From: Pseudarthrobacter oxydans
Lineage (GTDB): Bacteria; Actinomycetota; Actinomycetes; Actinomycetales; Micrococcaceae
Length of the DNA: 64,000 bases
Assembly (NCBI RefSeq): GCF_034258515.1
Contig: NZ_CP139438.1
Coordinates: 496,001 to 560,000, forward strand
Reading direction: 5' to 3'
A model generated the notes under the pieces. That model worked only from the letters and a program-made list of their open reading frames with translations, was not told the origin of the DNA and ran no database searches. The position numbers and the translations under genes were made by a program. Numbering within the stretch: the first letter of the stretch is position 1; every line of letters begins with the position of its first letter. This document shows, in pieces, positions 40,429-48,519 of the stretch.

Positions 40429-42126
40429 ATGGCACCCGCCGATTTCACCACCGGTGCCCGCCCGGTCAAAGCTGCCCGCGGCACCGTGCTCACCGCCAAG
40501 TCCTGGCAGACGGAGGCCCCGCTGCGCATGCTGATGAACAACCTGGACCCGGAGGTGGCCGAACGCCCCGATGACCTGGTGGTCTACGGCGGCACGGGCC
40601 GGGCCGTCCGGTCCTGGGCAGCGTTCGACGCCATCACCCGCACCCTGGAAACCATGGAAAAGGACGAGACCCTCCTGGTCCAGTCCGGCAAGCCGGTGGG
40701 TGTCTTCCGCACCAACGAGTGGGCCCCCCGCGTCCTGCTGGCCAACTCCAACCTGGTGGGTGACTGGGCCAACTGGCCCGAATTCCGCCGGCTCGAGGCC
40801 GAGGGCCTGATGATGTACGGCCAGATGACCGCCGGGTCCTGGATCTACATCGGCACCCAGGGCATCCTGCAGGGCACGTTCGAGACCTTCGCAGCCGTTG
40901 CCCGGAAACTCGCCGGGGATGAGAACGGCACCCTCGCCGGGACCCTGACCCTGACCGGCGGCTGCGGCGGCATGGGCGGCGCCCAGCCGCTCGCCGTCAC
41001 CCTGAACGAGGGCGCCTGCCTGATTGTCGACGTCGACGAGACCCGCCTGCGCCGCCGCGCCGGCAAGCGCTACCTCGACGAGGTCGAAACAGACCTCGAC
41101 GCCGCCATCACCAAGGTGCTCAAGGCCAAGGAAGAGCGCCGCGGCTGGTCCGTGGGCTACGTGGGCAACGCCGCCACCGTCTTCCCCGAAATCCTGCGCC
41201 GCCACAAGGCCGGCGAACTCACCGTCGACATCGTCACCGACCAGACCTCGGCGCACGACCCGCTGAGCTACCTCCCAGAGGGCATCACCGTTGAGGAATG
41301 GCACCGCGAAGCCGCGGCTGACCCGGAGGGATTCACCAAGAAAGCCCAGGCCTCGATGGCCAAGCACGTCCAGGCCATGGTCGAGTTCCAGGACGCCGGC
41401 GCCGAGGTCTTCGACTACGGCAACTCCATCCGCGACGAAGCCCGCAAGGGCGGGTACACCCGCGCCTTCGAATTCCCCGGCTTCGTCCCGGCCTACATCC
41501 GCCCGCTGTTCTGCGAGGGCCTCGGCCCGTTCCGCTGGGTTGCCCTGTCCGGCGACCCCGAAGACATCCGCGTCACGGACGAAGCCATCAAGGAACTGTT
41601 CCCGGAGAACAAGCACCTGCACCGCTGGATCGATGCTGCCGCGGAGCGCGTCGAGTTCGAAGGCCTGCCGGCCCGGATCTGCTGGCTCGGCTACGGCGAC
41701 CGCGCCAAGGCCGGCCTGCTCTTCAACCAGCTCGTGAAGGACGGCAAGGTCAAGGCCCCCATCGTCATCGGCCGCGACCACCTCGACTCCGGCTCCGTCG
41801 CCTCGCCGTACCGCGAGACCGAGTCCATGGCCGACGGTTCCGACGCGATCGCTGACTGGCCTCTGCTCAACGCCCTGCTCAACACCGCTTCCGGCGCCAC
41901 CTGGGTCTCAATCCACCACGGCGGAGGTGTAGGCATCGGCCGCTCGATCCATGCCGGCCAGGTCTCCGTCGCCGACGGCACCGACCTCGCCGCGCAGAAG
42001 CTCGAACGCCTCCTTACCAACGACCCCGGCATGGGAGTCATCCGCCACGCCGACGCCGGGTACGACCGCGCCCTCGAGGTCGCCAGGGAACGCGGCGTCC
42101 GCATCCCCATGAACGAGACACACTAA
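40429..42126 (+). CDS. hutU: Urocanate hydratase
   Basis: A protein of 565 residues, full length. HutU hydrates urocanate to imidazolone propionate using tightly bound NAD+ as an electrophile, the second step of histidine degradation. Diagnostic segments are [55 protein letters not shown] (NAD loop), [20 protein letters not shown] with the conserved Cys, and [19 protein letters not shown]. The start ATG 40429 follows GAAGGAG. It is followed by hutH after an 87-base gap that contains a palindromic element. Confidence 0.97.
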   Translation: MAPADFTTGARPVKAARGTVLTAKSWQTEAPLRMLMNNLDPEVAERPDDLVVYGGTGRAVRSWAAFDAITRTLETMEKDETLLVQSGKPVGVFRTNEWAPRVLLANSNLVGDWANWPEFRRLEAEGLMMYGQMTAGSWIYIGTQGILQGTFETFAAVARKLAGDENGTLAGTLTLTGGCGGMGGAQPLAVTLNEGACLIVDVDETRLRRRAGKRYLDEVETDLDAAITKVLKAKEERRGWSVGYVGNAATVFPEILRRHKAGELTVDIVTDQTSAHDPLSYLPEGITVEEWHREAAADPEGFTKKAQASMAKHVQAMVEFQDAGAEVFDYGNSIRDEARKGGYTRAFEFPGFVPAYIRPLFCEGLGPFRWVALSGDPEDIRVTDEAIKELFPENKHLHRWIDAAAERVEFEGLPARICWLGYGDRAKAGLLFNQLVKDGKVKAPIVIGRDHLDSGSVASPYRETESMADGSDAIADWPLLNALLNTASGATWVSIHHGGGVGIGRSIHAGQVSVADGTDLAAQKLERLLTNDPGMGVIRHADAGYDRALEVARERGVRIPMNETH

Positions 42127-42136
42127 CCAACCCCAC

Positions 42137-42196
42137 ATCGATTGCTCCGTACCTGTCGTTTAGAGCCCGCAATACGACAGGTACGGAGCAATCGAT
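42137..42196. repeat. 60-base palindromic element, copy B, in the hutU-hutH gap
   Basis: Perfect 23-base arms (42137-42159 and 42174-42196; ATCGATTGCTCCGTACCTGT at the left end) enclose a 14-base loop. The core ATTGCTCCGTA-CTG-CGT matches the element at 31094-31151. The hairpin fills most of the 87-base gap between two genes of one pathway, ending 17 bases before the hutH start. It could stabilise upstream mRNA, lower hutH expression or simply be an inserted repeat. Confidence 0.85.
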
Positions 42197-42213
42197 CCAC
42201 AGAAGTAGGAACC

Positions 42214-43806
42214 ATGACCGCAATAACCCACGAACCGCTGACCGTCACCCTCGGGTCCAGCGGCGTTACGCCCGAGGACGTGCTCGCCGTCGCGCGCCAC
42301 AACGCGAAGGTGACCATCTCCCCGGAAGCCCTGGACACGGTGGCAAAAGTCCGCGCCCACATCGACGAGCTCGCAGCCAGCGACGTCCCGGCCTACGGAA
42401 TTTCCACCGGCTTTGGTGCCCTGGCCAACCGGCACATCCCGAATGAGCTGCGCACCCAGCTGCAGAAGAGCCTGATCCGCAGCCACGCAGCCGGCATGGG
42501 ACCGGCAGTGGAGCGCGAAGTGGTGCGCGGCATCATGTTCCTGCGAGCCAAGACCCTGGCGTCCGGCCGCACCGGCGTCCGGCCCGTGGTCCTGCAGACC
42601 ATGGTGGACGTGCTCAACGCCGGCATCACGCCGCTGGTCCGCGAGTTCGGTTCGCTCGGCTGCTCGGGCGACCTCGCACCGCTGTCCCACTGCGCCCTGG
42701 TGCTCATGGGCGAGGGCGAGGCGGAAGGACCCGACGGCGTGACGTACGGCGGCCGCGGCGAACAGCCTGTCGCGGTACTGCTTGCAGAACACGGCATCGA
42801 ACCGGTCACCCTCGCGGAAAAGGAAGGCCTGGCCCTGGTCAACGGCACCGAAGGCATGCTGGGCATGCTCCTCATGGCCATCGCGGACCTTCGCCAGCTG
42901 CTGACGACGGCGGACATCACCGCGGCGATGAGCGTCGAGGCGCTGCTGGGCACCGACCAGGTGTTCCTGCCGGAGCTGCACGCCGCGCTTCGTCCGCATC
43001 CGGGGCAGGCCGCCAGCGCCGACAACATGCTGCGTGTCCTGTCCGGTTCCCCCATCGTCGCTTCCCACAAGGTTGGCGACAACAGGGTCCAGGACGCCTA
43101 CTCGCTCCGCTGCGCCCCGCAGGTTGCCGGCGCCGTGAGGGACACAGTGGACCACGCGGCCCTGGTGGCGTCCCGCGAACTGGCGGCCGCCATCGACAAC
43201 CCTGTGGTGCTGCCTGACGGAACGGTCAGCTCCAACGGCAACTTCCATGGTGCGCCGGTGGCCTACGTGCTGGACTTCCTGGCCATCGCCGTCGCGGACC
43301 TGAGCTCCATCGCGGAACGCCGGACGGACAGGATGCTGGATCCGGCCCGCTCCCACGGCCTGCCGGCCTTCCTTGCGGCCGACCCCGGCGTGGACTCAGG
43401 GCTGATGATTGCCCAGTACACCCAGGCCGGCCTGGTCTCGGACAACAAGCGGCTTGCTGTTCCCGCCTCCGTGGACTCCATCCCCAGTTCCGCCATGCAG
43501 GAAGACCACGTCTCGATGGGCTGGCACGCCGCACGCAAGCTGCGGAAGGCGGTGGAGAACCTGCGCCGGGTCCTCGCCATCGAGCTGGTGACGTCGGCAC
43601 GCGCCCTGGACATCCGCAGCCGGCTCTCCGGTGGGGTCCTGACGCCGGGTCCGGCGGGCGCCGCCGTCGTCTCCGCTTTGCGCGGCGTGGTGGACGGGCC
43701 GGGGACGGACCGCTTCCTGTCACCCGAGCTCGAGGCTGCCGACAGGCTGGTGGCCTCGGGCGAGGTGCGCAGGGCGGCCGAATCCGCCGTCGGAATCCTC
43801 GCCTGA
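42214..43806 (+). CDS. hutH: Histidine ammonia-lyase
   Basis: A protein of 530 residues. HutH deaminates histidine to trans-urocanate and needs no cofactor except the self-formed MIO group. Y61 in YGISTGFGALANRH is the catalytic tyrosine. The MIO triad here is C150-S151-G152 (GSLGCSGDLAPLSH) instead of the common Ala-Ser-Gly; from memory this Cys variant is usual in actinobacterial enzymes. NGNFHGAPVAYVLDFLAIA and SSAMQEDHVSMGWHAARKL are also conserved. The start ATG 42214 follows AGTAGGAACC. Confidence 0.96.
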   Translation: MTAITHEPLTVTLGSSGVTPEDVLAVARHNAKVTISPEALDTVAKVRAHIDELAASDVPAYGISTGFGALANRHIPNELRTQLQKSLIRSHAAGMGPAVEREVVRGIMFLRAKTLASGRTGVRPVVLQTMVDVLNAGITPLVREFGSLGCSGDLAPLSHCALVLMGEGEAEGPDGVTYGGRGEQPVAVLLAEHGIEPVTLAEKEGLALVNGTEGMLGMLLMAIADLRQLLTTADITAAMSVEALLGTDQVFLPELHAALRPHPGQAASADNMLRVLSGSPIVASHKVGDNRVQDAYSLRCAPQVAGAVRDTVDHAALVASRELAAAIDNPVVLPDGTVSSNGNFHGAPVAYVLDFLAIAVADLSSIAERRTDRMLDPARSHGLPAFLAADPGVDSGLMIAQYTQAGLVSDNKRLAVPASVDSIPSSAMQEDHVSMGWHAARKLRKAVENLRRVLAIELVTSARALDIRSRLSGGVLTPGPAGAAVVSALRGVVDGPGTDRFLSPELEAADRLVASGEVRRAAESAVGILA

Positions 43807-43831
43807 ATCCGAAGAATCTTCAGGGCGTGCG

Positions 43832-43890
43832 CACTCGGCGTCCACTTGGTGGAATTTCATCCGACACGTTCCACCGCGGGGCGCCGAGTG
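43832..43890. repeat. Nested inverted repeat after hutH
   Basis: CACTCGGCG (43832-43840) pairs with CGCCGAGTG (43882-43890), and an inner GGTGGAA (43848-43854) pairs with TTCCACC (43869-43875). The structure lies 25 bases after the hutH stop and probably terminates or stabilises its mRNA, although no U-tract follows. Confidence 0.6.
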
Positions 43891-43968
43891 TAGTAGAACT
43901 GAAGATGTAGTGAAAGTCACATCAAAGAGGCTGTGGCGCAGAACGTATACAAAGGGGTAGAAGTTCAA

Positions 43969-44205
43969 ATGAAAGCTCGTGGGGCAGTCTTATCAAGGCG
44001 AAACGCCCATTCCGCCGCTGTTTCCGACTGGAGGACCCTCAAGGCCGGGGACCACGTGGAGATCATCAAGCATGCGCACGTGGTTGCCGCCGGGGAGGTG
44101 GAGGAGGTGTCCCAGAGCGGAAACGTTCTGTGGCTGGTGCCGGCCGGTCCGTCGGAGAAGCAGCTCTTCCTCAAATCCGACGGCGTGCAGGTGCGCCGCG
44201 GCTAG
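43969..44205 (+). CDS. Small hypothetical protein, SH3-like beta pattern
   Basis: A 78-residue protein from ATG 43969; a GTG at 43933 would add 12 residues and has AAAGAGG close before it. The sequence DWRTLKAGDHVEIIKHAHVV, then GEVEEVSQSGNVLWLVP and QLFLKSDGVQVRRG, alternates hydrophobic and charged residues as in small beta-barrel proteins. I recognise no family. It is monocistronic with a strong terminator downstream. Confidence 0.68.
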   Translation: MKARGAVLSRRNAHSAAVSDWRTLKAGDHVEIIKHAHVVAAGEVEEVSQSGNVLWLVPAGPSEKQLFLKSDGVQVRRG

Positions 44206-44228
44206 CGGCCCCAGGAAGCACAACAACA

Positions 44229-44271
44229 GAAATCCCCGCCTACTGCTTGCGCAGGGCGGGGATTTCTTTTT
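44229..44271 (+). terminator. Intrinsic terminator with U-tract
   Basis: GAAATCCCCGCC (44229-44240) and GGCGGGGATTTC (44255-44266) form a 12-bp stem followed by TTTTT. This is the clearest rho-independent terminator of the window. Confidence 0.92.
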
Positions 44272-44301
44272 GTCCGGGGCATGCCCCGGCAGGATTGCCG
44301 G

Positions 44302-44562
44302 TCAGGCGGCGATGGCCTCGTAGGTTTCGCCGAACGGTACCGATTCGTCCAGGGCTACGGTGTAGCGGCCCGGATGCAGCCGGGTGACCAGGATGCCGCA
44401 GGAGGCTTCCTGCGCGGCGACCCCGATCAGCTCGGACACGGCCTCTTCCAGGCCGGCGTGGACTTCGCGCGCGTTGGAAAACTCCAGGTCGATGGACCTG
44501 GCTGCCGAGGCGTCGGCGCGGGAGGAAACGGCGGGGACGCGTTCCAGGGTGGCTGTAGTCAT
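44302..44562 (-). CDS. Small hypothetical protein
   Basis: About 86 residues from ATG 44562 (MTTATLERVP); ATG 44586 would add eight residues and neither start has a strong ribosome site. The sequence ARSIDLEFSNAREVHAGLEE, then AVSELIGVAAQEA and GILVTRLHPGRYTVALDESV, suggests a small alpha/beta protein. No known motif is seen. It lies between the terminator of the preceding gene and the universal stress gene. Confidence 0.62.
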   Translation of the reverse strand: MTTATLERVPAVSSRADASAARSIDLEFSNAREVHAGLEEAVSELIGVAAQEASCGILVTRLHPGRYTVALDESVPFGETYEAIAA

Positions 44563-44699
44563 TTGGGAGAACTTTCTGTGTTTCATGCCTAAGGGCCCTG
44601 CCATTCTACCGGCTGCTCCCGCAAAATGTCAGATGACTGCTCTTTGGCTGCCCCGCTTGCCCCCGTTTTCACCGCCGGGAACGCATCACCGCGGCAGCG

Positions 44700-45092
44700 T
44701 TAACCGGCCTTCACCGCCAGGACCGGGCAGTCGGCCTCCAGCAGGATCCGCTGCGACACGCTGCCCATGATGAGCTTGCCCACCGGCGTCCGCCGGCGCA
44801 GTCCGATCACGATCAGTTCGGCATTGTGTTCCTCCGCGGCGTCCAGGACTTCGGCCGCGGCGTCGTGGCCGCGGACCGGCTGCTTGATCACGTGCTGGAT
44901 GCCCTGGATGGCCAGGCGGTCCTCGATGCTTTGGATCTCCGGCTCCTGGGCATACCGGTTGTCCACCAGCGCGTCGCCCTTGGACGAGTTGATGACCAGC
45001 AGCGTGGTGTTGCCCTTTCGGGCTTCGGCAATGGCCTGGGTCAGGGCAGCTTCACCCTCGGGGGTTGGGACGTATCCCACCACGATCGTCAT
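44700..45092 (-). CDS. Universal stress protein (UspA domain)
   Basis: A protein of 130 residues, a single UspA domain. It begins IVVGYVPTPEGEAALTQAI and closes with the nucleotide-binding loop VIGLRRRTPVGKLIMGSVSQ (G-x2-R-x9-G-S type) followed by RILLEADCPVLAVKAG, suggesting an ATP-binding member. It lies 48 bases downstream of tctA on the same strand, so it may be co-transcribed with the tricarboxylate transporter genes. The function is probably tied to growth or energy stress, unspecified. Confidence 0.9.
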   Translation of the reverse strand: MTIVVGYVPTPEGEAALTQAIAEARKGNTTLLVINSSKGDALVDNRYAQEPEIQSIEDRLAIQGIQHVIKQPVRGHDAAAEVLDAAEEHNAELIVIGLRRRTPVGKLIMGSVSQRILLEADCPVLAVKAG

Positions 45093-45140
45093 GGTATCTC
45101 CTTGTGTTTGCAGGATGCGGGGTTAGGGTGCCGGTGGGGA

Positions 45141-46679
45141 CTAGCCGCTGGTGTCTGCTGCGCCGGAATCGGCGGGAACCAGGGAACGGCCCGCCGGGCG
45201 GTTCCGCCGCACCAGTTTGTAGAGCAGCGGCCAGAGCAGGATCAGCCCCACAATGACGTAAATAACGACGGCGATCGGCTCGCTGAAGAGCCCTGCCGGG
45301 TCGCCTGCGCTGAGCTGCAGGGTCTTGCGGAGCTGGCCTTCGATGCGCGGCCCCAGGATAACGCCAAGGATGAGCGGCAGCACCGGCAGCCCGAACCGGC
45401 GCATCATGAACCCGAGGGCGCCGAGCACCAGCAGGATCACCAGGTCGAACGCCTGCAGGTTCACCGAGTAGGCGCCCAGCGTGGCAAAGAAGAGGATGCC
45501 GGCGTACAGGTACGGCCGGGGGAGCTGCAGGAGCTTGGCCCACAGGGGTGCCAGCGGCAGGTTGATCAGCAGGAGCAGCAGGTTGCCGATGAAGAGGCTT
45601 GCGATCAGCGCCCACACCAGCGGTCCCTGGCTGGAAAACAGCTGCGGACCAGGCTGGATGCCGTACGAGGTGAAGGCTGCGAGCATGACGGCGGCCGTGG
45701 CGTTGGTGGGCAGGCCCAGGGCCAGCATGGGCGTCAGGGTGCCGGCGGCGGCAGCGTTGTTGGCTGCTTCCGGCCCGGCGACGCCCTCGATGGCGCCCTT
45801 GCCGAACTCTTCCGGGTGCTTGGTGAGGCGCTTCTCGGTGACATAGGAAAGGAACGTGGGAATCTCGGCGCCGCCGGCGGGGAGGGCGCCGAACGGGAAG
45901 CCGAAGGCGGTCCCGCGCAGCCACGGCTTCCAGGAACGGCTCCAGTCCTTCTTGCCCATCCAGGGCCGGCCCACCGGGATCACATGCAGCGGAGTGCGGC
46001 GCAGGTGGGCGGCAACCCACAGGGCTTCGCCCACGGCAAAGATGGCCACGGCCACCACCACGATGTCCAGGCCGTCCGCGAGCAGCGGCTGGCCGAAGGT
46101 CAGGCGGCGCTGGCCGGTGACCGAGTCCATGCCCACCAGGCCGATGGCCAGGCCAAGTGCCAGCGAGGCGAAGCCGCGGAGCCGGGACGAACCCAGGACC
46201 GCGGTGACGGCCAGCAGGGCCAAAACCATGATGGCGAAGTAGCTGGGCGCACCCAGGCTCACGGCGAACTTCACCACGATCGGTGCGCAGACGGCCAGCA
46301 GCGCCGTGCCGATGGTGCCCGCAACGAACGAGCCGATCGCCGCCGTCGCAAGCGCCTGCGCCGCCCGGCCCGCCTTGGCCATCTTGTTGCCCTCGATGGC
46401 GGTGACCACGGAGGACGATTCGCCGGGGGTGTTGAGGAGGATCGACGTGGTGGAACCGCCGTACATGCCGCCGTAGTAGATGCCGGCGAACATGATGAAG
46501 GCGCTGGTGGGCTCAAGGGCGTAGGTGACGGGCAGGAGCAGGGCCACGGTCATGGCCGGGCCGAGCCCGGGGAGGACGCCGACGGCGGTGCCCAGGATCA
46601 CGCCGATCACGGCGTAGAGGAAATTCATGGGGGTGAGGGCGGTGGCGAAACCGTCCATCAGTGAGGACCAGACGTCCAT
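45141..46679 (-). CDS. tctA: Tripartite tricarboxylate transporter permease, large subunit
   Basis: A protein of 512 residues with about 12 membrane helices, the large membrane subunit of the TctABC family of binding-protein-dependent carboxylate symporters. Signatures are [20 protein letters not shown] (about 35-54), [20 protein letters not shown] and [18 protein letters not shown] (about 79-116), and [20 protein letters not shown] in the second half. It shares one base with tctB upstream. The substrate may be citrate or another di/tricarboxylate. A long open frame on the opposite strand is a composition artefact. Confidence 0.94.
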   Translation of the reverse strand: MDVWSSLMDGFATALTPMNFLYAVIGVILGTAVGVLPGLGPAMTVALLLPVTYALEPTSAFIMFAGIYYGGMYGGSTTSILLNTPGESSSVVTAIEGNKMAKAGRAAQALATAAIGSFVAGTIGTALLAVCAPIVVKFAVSLGAPSYFAIMVLALLAVTAVLGSSRLRGFASLALGLAIGLVGMDSVTGQRRLTFGQPLLADGLDIVVVAVAIFAVGEALWVAAHLRRTPLHVIPVGRPWMGKKDWSRSWKPWLRGTAFGFPFGALPAGGAEIPTFLSYVTEKRLTKHPEEFGKGAIEGVAGPEAANNAAAAGTLTPMLALGLPTNATAAVMLAAFTSYGIQPGPQLFSSQGPLVWALIASLFIGNLLLLLINLPLAPLWAKLLQLPRPYLYAGILFFATLGAYSVNLQAFDLVILLVLGALGFMMRRFGLPVLPLILGVILGPRIEGQLRKTLQLSAGDPAGLFSEPIAVVIYVIVGLILLWPLLYKLVRRNRPAGRSLVPADSGAADTSG

Positions 46680-47182
46680 CAGAGGATTCCTTCCAGGAGT
46701 CCGGCGGGCAGGGCGATGCCGAGGCCGAGGTAGAAGCCGTAGAAGGTCAGCAGGGACAGGGCTACGGAGATGAGCCCGTCGCGGATGTAGTGCCGGCTGC
46801 CCAGTGCCAAAACGCTGCCCCAGAACAGGACGGTGCCGGAGATGACCCAGCCGGCCCAGTCGATGAGCAGGATGTTCAGGATGAAGGCTCCTGCCAGGGG
46901 CAGGATGGTTTTCCAGTCGGCGGGGTGGGTGAGGTCAACATCCTCGCCGCCTTCCGCCTCGCCCTGGCCGCCCCGCATCACGTTGATGGCCAGCAGGACA
47001 GCGCATGCCACCAGCAAGCCGGCCACGATGTACGGAACTGTTTTGGGACCCACGGGGTCCGACTGGGAGTACGGGGTCACCAGGCCGTTGGCGTCCAGGA
47101 AGACAAGGACGCCGGCCGCGCCGAGCAGGAGGGAAACTCCCAGCTCGGCGCGGCCCTTAAGGCCTGTGGTCAGCGAGGTCAC
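46679..47182 (-). CDS. tctB: Tripartite tricarboxylate transporter small permease subunit
   Basis: A protein of 167 residues with four membrane helices, the size and layout of TctB. Helices lie at about 15-30, 48-66, 83-108 and 132-155, with a hydrophilic loop ([20 protein letters not shown]) between the second and third. It is encoded between tctC and tctA with four- and one-base overlaps, so the three are translationally coupled. TctB is the least conserved subunit, and its identity rests mainly on context. Confidence 0.9.
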   Translation of the reverse strand: MTSLTTGLKGRAELGVSLLLGAAGVLVFLDANGLVTPYSQSDPVGPKTVPYIVAGLLVACAVLLAINVMRGGQGEAEGGEDVDLTHPADWKTILPLAGAFILNILLIDWAGWVISGTVLFWGSVLALGSRHYIRDGLISVALSLLTFYGFYLGLGIALPAGLLEGIL

Positions 47183-48189
47183 GCCAACCCAAGCTTGGTG
47201 AGGACGTCCGCCACCCGCTTGTCCTGCTCGGTAAGGAACGTTTCGAACTTTTCGCCGGTGATGAAGGCGTCCGTCCAGCTGTGGGTCTTCAGCGCTTCCT
47301 TCCAGCCCTCGGTCGCGTGCATCTTCTCAAGGGCGGCGATCAGGGATGCCTTGTCCTTGTCGCTGATGCCCGGAGGGGCCACGATGCCGCGCCAGTTGGT
47401 GAACACGAGGTCGATGCCTGATTCCTTCAGCGTCGGGGCGTCGACGCCCTCGAGCCGCTTTTCGCCGCTGGTGGCCAGGACCCGGACTTCACCGGACTGG
47501 ATCTGCTGCAGGTATTCGCCGGCACCCGAGGCTGCAAAGCCAAGCTTGTTGCCCAGGATGGCGGGCAGGAGGTCCCCGCCGCCGTCGTAGGAAACGAAGT
47601 TCACCTTGGTGGCGTCGATGCCCACGGCGCCTGCAAGCTGCATGGGCAGCAGGTGGTCCGGGCCGCCCGGTGAGGAGCCGCCGCCTACGGAGATGGAGCC
47701 CGGGTCAGCCTTCCAGGCCTTCACCAGGTCGTCGATGGTCTTGTACGGGGAATCCTTGCTGACCATGATGGCGCCGGGCTCTTCGATGAGCCGTGCAAGC
47801 GGGGTGGTTTCGGTCAGCTTGGACTCGGACTTGTTGGTGTAGCTGGCGCCCACCACGCCAAGGCCCATGAGCATGGCGAGGTCGCCGTTGCCCTTTTCGT
47901 TGACAACGCGGGCAAGGCCCACGGTGCCGCCGGCACCGGCGAGGTTGAAGACCTCTGTGTTGGTGGAGATCTTCTCGTCGTCGAGGACCTTGGCTGCGGC
48001 GCGTGCGGTGGTGTCGTAGCCGCCGCCCGGGGTGTTGGGGACCATGATCTGCAGTCCGGTAATGGGCCCGGCAGCAGCGCCGGAGCTTTCCGAACCGGTG
48101 GAGCTCTTGCCGGTGGCACCGCAGCCGGTGGCCATCAGGGCGATGCCGGCAGCGACGGCGGCGACTCGCAATGCGCGGATCTGGCGCAT
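47179..48189 (-). CDS. tctC: Tripartite tricarboxylate transporter substrate-binding lipoprotein
   Basis: A protein of 336 residues. A lipoprotein signal (VAAVAAGIALMATGCGATGK, with the lipobox cysteine at about 23) precedes a TctC/BugE-type binding domain: GLQIMVPNTPGGGYDTTARA, GLARVVNEKGNGDLAMLMGL and VGGGSSPGGPDHLLPMQLAG. In a monoderm cell it would be membrane-anchored and capture the carboxylate outside. First gene of tctCBA; it faces the sensor kinase gene divergently, so the pair probably senses the transported acid. Confidence 0.94.
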   Translation of the reverse strand: MRQIRALRVAAVAAGIALMATGCGATGKSSTGSESSGAAAGPITGLQIMVPNTPGGGYDTTARAAAKVLDDEKISTNTEVFNLAGAGGTVGLARVVNEKGNGDLAMLMGLGVVGASYTNKSESKLTETTPLARLIEEPGAIMVSKDSPYKTIDDLVKAWKADPGSISVGGGSSPGGPDHLLPMQLAGAVGIDATKVNFVSYDGGGDLLPAILGNKLGFAASGAGEYLQQIQSGEVRVLATSGEKRLEGVDAPTLKESGIDLVFTNWRGIVAPPGISDKDKASLIAALEKMHATEGWKEALKTHSWTDAFITGEKFETFLTEQDKRVADVLTKLGLA

Positions 48190-48519
48190 GGTGTTCCTCT
48201 TCTCAGTAATGCAATTCTCTACAGGATGATCAGCGGACCTGATCTGTGCTTCCGATGCTAGGGCCCGCCGTGACGGACCTCACTCTTGTGTACGCAGAGA
48301 AAGTTAAGTTCATTGCGTTCACGTTTCCGGCGCCCCACAGGACAACCACCTCGGCGCCGTACAATGCCCCCGCCGGCGCCTCCCGCCGAAGCCAGGGCGC
48401 CGGTGGGATATAGTTCCCGTTACTGCCGCAGGGCCGGCCCGCGCGCCAGGAACAGGCACGGCGCCGGGAACACGCACGGCACCAGGAACAGGCATCAAGA
48501 AACAAAAGGAACCCCCGCA
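48190..48519. other. Divergent promoter region between tctC and the sensor kinase
   Basis: A 330-base gap that must contain the promoters of tctCBA and of the two-component genes. Visible contents are GATCAGCGGACCTGATC near 48223-48239 (GATCAG/CTGATC arms) close to tctC, and three 18-base direct repeats near the kinase start, listed separately. No other gene is supported. Confidence 0.55.
48446..48499. repeat. Three 18-base direct repeats upstream of the sensor kinase gene
   Basis: CCAGGAACAGGCACGGCG (48446-48463), CCGGGAACACGCACGGCA (48464-48481) and CCAGGAACAGGCATCAAG (48482-48499) follow one another without gaps, ending 20 bases before the GTG start. They could be binding sites in a leader or part of an unrecognised longer reading frame, since 18 is a multiple of three. 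Confidence 0.7.

Noticed and set aside
40348..41781. A long frame opposite hutU
   Set aside because: It is a compositional shadow of urocanate hydratase; Gly/Asp/Val/Leu-rich without domains.
44826..46664. A very long open frame on the plus strand opposite tctA (over 600 codons)
   Set aside because: It is rich in Gly, Gln, His, Asp and Glu with no domain, exactly mirrors a recognisable transporter gene and is explained by GC-rich third positions on the other strand.
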